Positions 58,559 through 64,000 of a DNA stretch of 64,000 nucleotides are shown one piece after another (within the stretch, counting starts at the first letter, position 1; each line of letters begins with the position of its first letter). Where the stretch lies: positions 51,729 to 115,728 of the forward strand of contig JAGWBI010000003.1 in the NCBI GenBank assembly GCA_021295965.1, given 5' to 3'. A program made the translations under genes and the position numbers. Under the pieces are notes generated by a model, which saw only the letters and a program-made list of their open reading frames with translations, ran no database searches and was not told the origin of the DNA. Source of the stretch: Dehalococcoidia bacterium (GTDB lineage Bacteria; Chloroflexota; Dehalococcoidia; Lucifugimonadales; UBA3495).

Positions 58559-59305
58559 TCATTCCCCGAGTCTCGTCCCGCCGGCCACTGCCAGCGTCAA
58601 CCCCCAGACGGACACCGCTCCCGCTCGTTTCAGGGCGTCAGCGCAGGTTTCCAACGTGTTTCCCGTTGTGACAACGTCGTCCACCAGGATGACGCGAGTG
58701 CCTGTTGCGCCCGCGACCGAAGTGACGGCCACGCTCCCCACTACGTTCGTCGCACGCTGTGCGGCGTCGGCGGTCCCTGCCTGGGGACCTACGTGACGGG
58801 TACGATACAGCAGTTCCGGCGCGCAATCCAAACCGCACCGGTCTGCCACGCGACGCGCCAGCAACTCAGCCTGGTTGTACCCCCGTTCCCGCAAACGACG
58901 CCGGTGCATTGGAACGGGAACCAGCACGTCGCCTGGCAGGGGGTTGCTGTCCAGATACTCGGCCAGCATGTCGCCCATCTGCGGAGCGGCGGCCTTGATG
59001 CCCGAGTACTTGAACTCGAGGATAGCCTTGCGGATAGCGCCGGAATACCGGAACGGCGCTCGGATTCCGTCGAACCGGCGCGCCGTTTCAGCGCAAACTT
59101 GGCAACGTGCAAAATCGCCCGGCGTCGCGCATACCACACAGTACGGTGCAGACAGAACCGGCAAATCGTCAACGCAAGAGTCGCAAATTATCTTGCCCGA
59201 TCCACCACACCCGGCGCATTCCAGCGGGTACAGAGCGTCCAAAAGGGAGCGGCCGGCTAACTCAGCCAGGCCACTCAGACGCCCCAGTCGGCCAATGAAT
59301 GACAT
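58559..59305 (-). CDS. comF: ComF family phosphoribosyltransferase
   Basis: A 248-residue protein with an N-terminal zinc finger (CAGCGGSGKIICDSC and YCVVCATPGDFARCQVC) and a PRTase domain with the PRPP loop VILVDDVVTTGNTLETC. Middle motifs FKYSGIKAAAPQMG and PVPMHRRRLRERGYNQAE are typical for ComF. It is linked to DNA uptake in competent bacteria but is also found in non-competent ones. The stop codon at 58559-58561 lies within the target duplication of MITE copy B. The Nudix gene lies upstream on the same strand. Confidence 0.92.
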   Translation of the reverse strand: MSFIGRLGRLSGLAELAGRSLLDALYPLECAGCGGSGKIICDSCVDDLPVLSAPYCVVCATPGDFARCQVCAETARRFDGIRAPFRYSGAIRKAILEFKYSGIKAAAPQMGDMLAEYLDSNPLPGDVLVPVPMHRRRLRERGYNQAELLARRVADRCGLDCAPELLYRTRHVGPQAGTADAAQRATNVVGSVAVTSVAGATGTRVILVDDVVTTGNTLETCADALKRAGAVSVWGLTLAVAGGTRLGE

Positions 59306-59314
59306 AACGCCACG

Positions 59315-59815
59315 TTAGCCACTGCTGCCCCGCATCGCCCGCCACCGCCGGATGATTTGTTCATCGCGAGGAAACGCCAACGGCGGCAACCCCTCCACTG
59401 GAAAGTATCCGACGTCCAGCGATTCCGGGCCGGGGGCCAGGACACCGCCGGTCTCCGTGGCCGCGTATGCCGCAACAACCACCGGGTTGCCGGCGTCCGA
59501 AAACAAGCCAATCAACGGCCCGATTTCCACCACCAGGCCGGCCTCTTCCTTTACTTCACGAGCGGCAGCCGTCTCCACCGGTTCCCCACGGTCAACGTAA
59601 CCTCCCGGCATACTCCACAACCCGTAGCCCGTCTGGACCGCCCTTCTAACCATCAACACCTCCCCTGCTCGCTCTATGACGCAGGCCGCCGCCAACTTGG
59701 GATCGTAATACACTACCCGCCCGCATCGGGGGCAGACCGGCCGTTGCTGACCTTCCAGTTCCTGCATCGCCAGCCTGGACCCGCACCCGGAACAAAACTT
59801 GTCGCTACGCGTCAT
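59315..59815 (-). CDS. Nudix hydrolase with zinc ribbon
   Basis: A 166-residue protein. A zinc ribbon (FCSGCGSRL ... PVCPRCGRVVYYDPK) precedes the Nudix domain, whose box is GGYVDRGEPVETAAAREVKE followed by EAGL. The layout resembles NudC-type or ADP-ribose/NADH pyrophosphatase proteins, lacking NudC's SQPWPFPxS element. The ATG giving MTRSDKFCSGCG is the chosen start; the longer frame from 59911 overlaps the rbsK gene. It lies 9 bp before comF. Confidence 0.88.
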   Translation of the reverse strand: MTRSDKFCSGCGSRLAMQELEGQQRPVCPRCGRVVYYDPKLAAACVIERAGEVLMVRRAVQTGYGLWSMPGGYVDRGEPVETAAAREVKEEAGLVVEIGPLIGLFSDAGNPVVVAAYAATETGGVLAPGPESLDVGYFPVEGLPPLAFPRDEQIIRRWRAMRGSSG

Positions 59816-59849
59816 GGCGATACCATAGCATAATTGACATAACACCGGC

Positions 59850-60785
59850 TTAGCCACCCGGCAGCATTCCAAAAACCGCCTCCCTGGTCGGCATGGAATC
59901 CTGTGCCCCAACTCGCGTCACTGCCAGCGCTCCGGCGGCGGCGCCCCAACGTACTGCCTCCTCCAATGGGCGCCCCTCCGATAGCGCCACGGCCAACGCG
60001 CCGTTGAACGCATCCCCTGCAGCGACGGTGTCCACTGCTTCAACCGGAAATGCCGGAACGCGCCCCGTCCGTTCCCCATCGTCCCAATATGCTCCCTGCG
60101 CCCCCAACTTGACCACTGCCGCGCCGACACCCCTGTTCACCAATTCGCGGGCCGCGCTTCTTGCGGTTTCCAGCCCCGTTATCCGGTAGCCCACCAGCGC
60201 TTCCGCCTCGGTTTCGTTTGGCGTAATTACCGAAATGTGACGGTAAAAATCCGACGGAATAGGACGCACCGGCCCAGGATCCAGTAGTACGGTCACCCCT
60301 TGCGACGCCGCCGTTGCCGCTGCCCGCAGCGACAACTCAACCGAAACCTCCAGTTGAAGGAGCAGCGCAGACATCTGGGGCGCCAGTTCGGCGATGGCGT
60401 TGTATTCGCTATCCCCGCAGGTATCATTGGCGCCCAGAACCTGCACGATCCGGTTTTGCCCGCCCTCGCCTACATTGATCACGGCGATGCCCGAGCTGAC
60501 TCCCAGCGTTACCCCCACGGCGTCCGTCTCGACGCTGGCAGTCTCCAAAAGCTCAATCAATTGGGGGCCAAACATATCGTCGCCTACCCGCCCCACCATC
60601 TTGGACCGAGCGCCCATACGTGCCGACGCCACCGCTTGATTCGCTCCTTTTCCTCCGGCGTAGGTGACGAAACGGTTTCCCACTACGGTCTCCCCGTCAG
60701 CCGGCAAACGGTCTGCGAAGGTAACCAGGTCCATATTTATGCCGCCCAGCGACACGATCATGGGCCGGTCATCATTTGTGTGCAT
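59850..60785 (-). CDS. rbsK: Ribokinase (PfkB family)
   Basis: A ~311-residue PfkB kinase. Signatures are GGINMDLVTFADRLPADGET, YAGGKGANQAVASARMG, and the C-terminal DTVAAGDAFNGALAVAL with catalytic Asp. ITPNETEAEALVG in the middle is typical of ribokinase. It would phosphorylate D-ribose or a related sugar. Starts at 60797 (GTG), 60785 (ATG) and 60761 (ATG) are possible and none has a clear ribosome site; Met giving MIVSLGGINMDL matches family length best. No ribose transporter is adjacent. Confidence 0.9.
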   Translation of the reverse strand: MHTNDDRPMIVSLGGINMDLVTFADRLPADGETVVGNRFVTYAGGKGANQAVASARMGARSKMVGRVGDDMFGPQLIELLETASVETDAVGVTLGVSSGIAVINVGEGGQNRIVQVLGANDTCGDSEYNAIAELAPQMSALLLQLEVSVELSLRAAATAASQGVTVLLDPGPVRPIPSDFYRHISVITPNETEAEALVGYRITGLETARSAARELVNRGVGAAVVKLGAQGAYWDDGERTGRVPAFPVEAVDTVAAGDAFNGALAVALSEGRPLEEAVRWGAAAGALAVTRVGAQDSMPTREAVFGMLPGG

Positions 60786-60863
60786 CAGGACAGCCACGGG
60801 ACATAACGAAAATTCGGCCTCACGCTAACACCGGCTGATACCCCCGTCAACGCCGAGATCCCA

Positions 60864-61000
60864 CTCTCGCGTGCCTAGTTTGGTTCAACCTGTCATTGCG
60901 AGCGAAGCGTGGCAATCTCGTCGGGGTAACAGACATCGCTCAAGGTACGAGATCGCCACGTCATTTTGCTCCTCGCTATGACAAATTGCGTATGCGTGAG
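60864..61000. mobile_element. MITE-like element, copy C, more degraded
   Basis: TCTCGCGTGCC at the left and GTATGCGTGAG at the right form imperfect terminal repeats. Inner arms CCTGTCATTGCGAGCG and CTCGCTATGACAAATTG, and AATCTCGTCG/ACGAGATCGCC, are well preserved. A GAGATCCC direct repeat lies near both ends. It lies in the 721-bp gap 60786-61506, which also holds a long-form ATTCCGG repeat and no other identifiable gene. Confidence 0.65.
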
Positions 61001-61286
61001 ATCCCTGACACTCGCCCCTGGCGAAACAGCACGTACGTTCTCTACACTATACTTCAAGTCGGCAGCAAGCCCAAGGCCACGGCCCATCGCCCGACACCAA
61101 CATCAGAATACGGGTTTTCACGGGTCAGTTATCACGGCCTCCCGCTGTCCGTTCGCGGTCATCGATGCGCCTGCGGCGTACGGACGGCACGTCGGATCTT
61201 CTGCACCGCTGGCTATCGCAAAGGCCGGTTCATTCCCCGGTACCGCATAGACCAGTACGGCGGGTGTCACCACCGCTGCGCAAACC

Positions 61287-61335
61287 GTCATTCCGGCAAA
61301 AGTCGCAGACGCGCCTTTGGCGTGCCGGATTCCGG
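61287..61335. repeat. ATTCCGG-family repeat, long form
   Basis: GTCATTCCGGC, then AAAAGTCGCAGACGCGCCTTT, then GGCGTGCCGGATTCCG. It shares the insert with 47749-47797. Confidence 0.75.
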
Positions 61336-61506
61336 GCGGCGGAGGGCATGGGGCGGTCAGCACGCGCAAACTTAGGACATCAATTCGCAAAAACGCTCTT
61401 TGGCCGTAGCGCCGACAAACTGACCCCAAAACCCGTTTCCCGAGAAAGCAAACCACCCGCCAATCCAACTGATCGCAACCCGATTTCAAGGAGATGCCTT
61501 CAGCAT

Positions 61507-62208
61507 ATGGGAACCGTCGAGTTCCACCAAGCCAAAGCCGCCGAATTCCTCCAACGCGCCGACCACGCCATCGGCGACCGTGACCCGCCCCAGGCCGCCG
61601 TGGCCCTGCGACGGGCGCTCACCCACGCCATCACTGCCTTGGCCGTCCATGACGGTCTCAATCACAACTCCCGTCGCCAACTGGAGAATGTGTTGCATTC
61701 CAACATAATTCGAGAACGCCTCAAGCGTGACCACCTCAAAACCGTCCGGCAGGTCCATTCCCTTACCGATCATCTTTCCTCTGCCGATCGGTCCGCTGAT
61801 CCTGCCGTCACTCTCCGACGCATGCGTCGCCGCGTCGCATCTTTCATCAACGACTGCGCTGCCATCATCGCCGGACAACCCAAACCGGTCCAACCTCATA
61901 AGCGGTGGCTCCGTGACCCTAACCACCGCAAGCCCGACGCTTTCGAAACTACCCAGGACATCCTTTCATTGCCCAACCTCGACGACATCAAGCGCCGTTT
62001 CAACCTTTCTCACGTCCCCCTCGCCGCCAGCCCCGACCCCCATGGTTGGTATCGCCACGGCATGATACCGCGTCCTTGTTCCTGCCACCGGGAACTCTGG
62101 CAATTCCCCAAGGACGAGAGCTTCATCATCCTGTCTCCAATATGGCGTCGCGCCCTCGAAAAAACCTACTGGATCAAACTCCCCGAACCGCTGCAACTGC
62201 GCGTCTAG
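61507..62208 (+). CDS. Hypothetical protein with HEPN-like helical N-terminus
   Basis: A 233-residue protein I do not recognise. Residues 1-60 (FHQAKAAEFLQRADHAIGDR, then RRALTHAITALAVHDG) have a helical, Ala-rich pattern like HEPN-type domains. The centre (about 80-125) is basic (LKRDHLKTVRQVHSLTDHL), and a C-terminal part has HVPLAASPDPHGWYRHG and a CSCHRELWQF motif that might bind metal. The ATG follows AAGGAG by 13 bp; the frame extends upstream to 61165 across a repeat, so that part is not likely coding. Neighbours give no function. Confidence 0.65.
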   Translation: MGTVEFHQAKAAEFLQRADHAIGDRDPPQAAVALRRALTHAITALAVHDGLNHNSRRQLENVLHSNIIRERLKRDHLKTVRQVHSLTDHLSSADRSADPAVTLRRMRRRVASFINDCAAIIAGQPKPVQPHKRWLRDPNHRKPDAFETTQDILSLPNLDDIKRRFNLSHVPLAASPDPHGWYRHGMIPRPCSCHRELWQFPKDESFIILSPIWRRALEKTYWIKLPEPLQLRV

Positions 62209-62220
62209 CCACCCCGCTCA

Positions 62221-62280
62221 TGGTGAGCCCCTCGAACCACCATCGCGAGGATCGCCGCTCCTGGTGAGCCTGTCGAACCA
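62221..62280. repeat. Two copies of a TGGTGAGCC..TCGAACCA motif
   Basis: TGGTGAGCCCCTCGAACCA (62221-62239) and TGGTGAGCCTGTCGAACCA (62262-62280), 41 bp apart and imperfectly palindromic. They precede the CoA transferase promoter. Confidence 0.7.
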
Positions 62281-62309
62281 GGCGCCAATCCTGCCTGCTA
62301 ACCCCATGC

Positions 62310-62315
62310 TATAAT
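62310..62315 (+). promoter_or_regulatory. -10 element of the CoA transferase gene
   Basis: TATAAT 32 bp before the ATG; no good -35 is visible at 17 bp. Confidence 0.45.
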
Positions 62316-62347
62316 CCGGCAAACTTGAAAAAGCGAGGACCCGAACG

Positions 62348-63571
62348 ATGTCGCAGCCTCTGGAAAATATCAAGGTCGTGGACCTTACTCGCACATTGGC
62401 AGGGCCGTTTTGCACTCAAAATCTGGCCGACATGGGGGCCGACGTCATCAAGATTGAGGAACCCAACGACGGCGACGAGACCCGCAAGTGGCCGCCCATC
62501 TGGAACGGCGAAAGCACTCAGTTCATGTCGTTCAACCGGAACAAACGCAGCCTCTCCGTCAACCTGAAATCGGAAGAAGGCTTGGGCATCGTAAAGAAAC
62601 TGGCCAAAGACGCCGACGTGATGATCGAGAGTTTCCGCGCTGGCACTCTGGCGCGGATGGGTTTGGGCTACGATGACATCAAGGCCATCAATCCCGACAT
62701 CGTCTATTGCACCATCTCCGGCTACGGACGCACCGGCCCCATGGCCAACAAACCCGGCTACGATCTCATCATCCAGGCCTACAGCGGACTGATGCACCTC
62801 ACCGGCGATCCGGACGGCCCTCCCCAGCGCGTCGGCTTCTCCTTGGTTGACCTCTTCACCGGCATGATGGCTTTCGGATCCATCGTCACCGCCCTGTACC
62901 ACCGGGACAAGACCGGCGAAGGCCAACTCATTGATACCTCCCTGTTGGACGGCCAGGTGGCGGCCATGAGTTATCACGCCACCGGATACATCGGCACCGG
63001 CATCGAACCACACCGCCTGGGTTCCGGTCACCCCAGTTTGGTGCCCTATCAGAGCTTCCAGGCCTCCGACGGCTTCTTCATCCTGGGTGTGGCTAACCCC
63101 AACCTGTGGGAACGCTTCTGCAACGCCATCGGCCACCCCGACCTCAAGGACGACCCCAGATACGCCACCAACCCTGACCGCGTCGCCCACCGCGCCGAAC
63201 TAGTGGATCACCTCAACAGCATTTTCGCCGACAACACCATCGCCCATTGGGTCAAGGTTATCGACGAGGCCGGAGTTCCTGTCGGCCCCATCAACAAGAC
63301 CTCCGACGTGGTGGCCGACGAGCAGGTCAACGCCAGGGAGATGTTCCTGAAGATCAACCACCCCAAGGTGCCCGACCTCAGGGTACCCAACTCCCCGATC
63401 AAGCTGCTGGGTACGCCCGCTGAATTGCGAAGGGCTCCGCCGGCGCTGGGAGAACACAACGAGGAAGTGCTGGCGGAATTGGGTTACGACTCGGAAGCGT
63501 TTGCCGAGCTACTCGAATCGGGAGCCGTCGGAGAGCCTGGCAAGGAGATTACCGGGGTCGGCGCCCACTGA
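62348..63571 (+). CDS. CaiB/BaiF family (type III) CoA transferase
   Basis: A 407-residue type III CoA transferase. The N-terminal NIKVVDLTRTLAGPFCTQNL, ADMGADVIKIEEP, the catalytic Asp in KPGYDLIIQAYSGLM (about residue 139), and VGFSLVDLFTGMMA are characteristic. It moves CoA between acids such as formyl, carnitine or a related compound; the substrate cannot be read. GAGG lies 9 bp upstream of the ATG. A terminator follows. The acyl-CoA ligase near the left end is a possible pathway partner, though distant. Confidence 0.93.
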   Translation: MSQPLENIKVVDLTRTLAGPFCTQNLADMGADVIKIEEPNDGDETRKWPPIWNGESTQFMSFNRNKRSLSVNLKSEEGLGIVKKLAKDADVMIESFRAGTLARMGLGYDDIKAINPDIVYCTISGYGRTGPMANKPGYDLIIQAYSGLMHLTGDPDGPPQRVGFSLVDLFTGMMAFGSIVTALYHRDKTGEGQLIDTSLLDGQVAAMSYHATGYIGTGIEPHRLGSGHPSLVPYQSFQASDGFFILGVANPNLWERFCNAIGHPDLKDDPRYATNPDRVAHRAELVDHLNSIFADNTIAHWVKVIDEAGVPVGPINKTSDVVADEQVNAREMFLKINHPKVPDLRVPNSPIKLLGTPAELRRAPPALGEHNEEVLAELGYDSEAFAELLESGAVGEPGKEITGVGAH

Positions 63572-63662
63572 TCTGTGTTTGGTTCACACAACGCAGGTTA
63601 TGTACATCCCAAGCACGATATTGCTTCGACTTTGACATAACGTGTGACAACAGGGAACCAGG

Positions 63663-63690
63663 GGGGCGGACTTTAGGGCCGCCCCTTTTG
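63663..63690 (+). terminator. Rho-independent terminator after the CoA transferase
   Basis: GGGGCGG, ACTTTAGGG, CCGCCCC then TTTT. The 360-bp gap 63572-63931 otherwise holds a half MITE copy and the tRNA promoter. Confidence 0.8.
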
Positions 63691-63834
63691 CATCGCTCCC
63701 TGTCTCAGGACAGCAGACCCGGCAAATGCCATTCCTCACCCGTGCCCACCTTCCTTAACTTCCGTTGCGCGACCGGCGCTCAATCTCCCTGCTGGATAAA
63801 TCGTCGCTCAAACCGGCGGAATTGCCGGGCCGCT

Positions 63835-63876
63835 TCGCTCTCCGCAATGGCAAAGTGGGTATGCACCAGAAGCTGT
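63835..63876. repeat. Half copy of the MITE-like element
   Basis: CCGGGCCGCTTCGCTCTCCG, then CAATGGCAAAGTGGGTATGCAC, matches the right arm of copies A-C, with the outer end lacking a clear target duplication. Confidence 0.55.
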
Positions 63877-63881
63877 TCGTG

Positions 63882-63910
63882 TTGCCGTATCCAGTGGGCC
63901 GGGCTATAAT
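63882..63910 (+). promoter_or_regulatory. Promoter of the tRNA gene
   Basis: TTGCCG, 17 bp, TATAAT, ending 21 bp before the tRNA. Confidence 0.7.
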
Positions 63911-63931
63911 TGTAGTCAATTAGTCGCGCTG

Positions 63932-64000
63932 GGGCGGTTAGCTCAGCGGTTAGAGCGCCTCGTTCACACCGAGGAGGTCGGAGGTTCAAATCCTCCATCG
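63932..64000 (+). tRNA. tRNA-Val (anticodon CAC), 3' end cut by the window
   Basis: The cloverleaf is visible: acceptor GGGCGGT, D arm GCTCAGCGGTTAGAGC, anticodon arm CCTCG-TTCACAC-CGAGG with CAC (reads GTG, valine), variable loop AGGTC, and T arm GGAGGTTCAAATCCTCC. The acceptor 3' strand starts ATCG and the last ~3 bases plus any CCA fall outside. Confidence 0.92.

Noticed and set aside
63688..63909. 73-residue plus-strand frame
   Set aside because: Lies in the terminator/half-MITE/promoter region with no ribosome site.
63780..63998. Minus-strand frame starting MEDLNLRPPRCERG
   Set aside because: Reverse complement of the tRNA-Val gene, a well-known false ORF.
1..64000. CRISPR arrays, prophage genes or rRNA
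   Set aside because: No regularly spaced repeats, integrase, capsid or rRNA-like sequence was seen; the repeats present are dispersed hairpins and MITE-like units.

Overview
This is a GC-rich, gene-dense bacterial chromosome segment. The gene set (CaiB/BaiF CoA transferase, tandem M20 amidohydrolases, LutABC, a Gld-like ABC cluster, a CTP-type polyprenol/diacylglycerol kinase, SpeD-SpeB) and the many short hairpin repeats resemble Chloroflexota, perhaps Dehalococcoidia/SAR202. That placement is an inference from gene content; there is no rRNA here to confirm it.

Layout. 1-9.9 kb: a decayed SLC13 transporter, an acyl-CoA ligase, a P-II protein, an EVE-domain protein, a minus-strand operon (alpha/beta hydrolase, BrnT toxin, a BrnA-like/VOC fusion, a ThDP decarboxylase), then a cysteine desulfurase, a lipoprotein and a polyprenol kinase. 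9.9-18.1 kb: two M20 hydrolases, glycerate kinase, an SRPBCC protein and a lutABC operon that ends in a HEPN/MNT pair. 18.4-26.5 kb: an MFS symporter, a DUF255 thioredoxin protein, two tandem thioredoxin-like lipoproteins that each carry an in-frame TGA in the active site, thrS and a VapBC pair. 26.9-34.5 kb: prfB with a +1 frameshift site, then a seven-gene minus-strand operon (ribBA, ribB, ribE, ribD, dcd, a SIMPL lipoprotein and an acyl-CoA dehydrogenase). 35-44.7 kb: a plus-strand run of selA, a hydrolase, an endonuclease Q-like gene, rimI, coaE, a NorQ-like ATPase, a CoA-type Nudix hydrolase and a NorD-like VWA protein. 45.3-51.4 kb: gldA/gldF/gldG-like genes, a DUF4340 protein and cinA. 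51.6-64 kb: speD, speB, an HMG-CoA-lyase-like gene, a zinc-ribbon GT39 enzyme, a BNR-repeat protein, comF, a Nudix hydrolase, ribokinase, a hypothetical gene, a CoA transferase and a partial tRNA-Val.

The strongest discovery is the selenoprotein pair at 22-23.5 kb. Both genes read through TGA at the first position of a thioredoxin CxxC motif, giving U-x-x-C. Both have a hairpin 10 bases after the TGA with a compensatory base-pair change. A complete selA lies 11.5 kb away. So the organism very probably inserts selenocysteine, and these are exported lipoprotein thiol-redox enzymes. RF2, which terminates at UGA, is itself controlled by a UGA frameshift in the same window.

The second theme is small mobile and repetitive DNA. 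A MITE-like element occurs in at least three near-complete copies, two of them with clear 10-12 bp target-site duplications. A GTAGGGGC-type hairpin family sits mainly between convergent genes. An ATTCCGG hairpin family has in one place become part of a protein's signal peptide. Toxin-antitoxin-like pairs (BrnT/A, VapBC, HEPN/MNT) each show decay or fusion.
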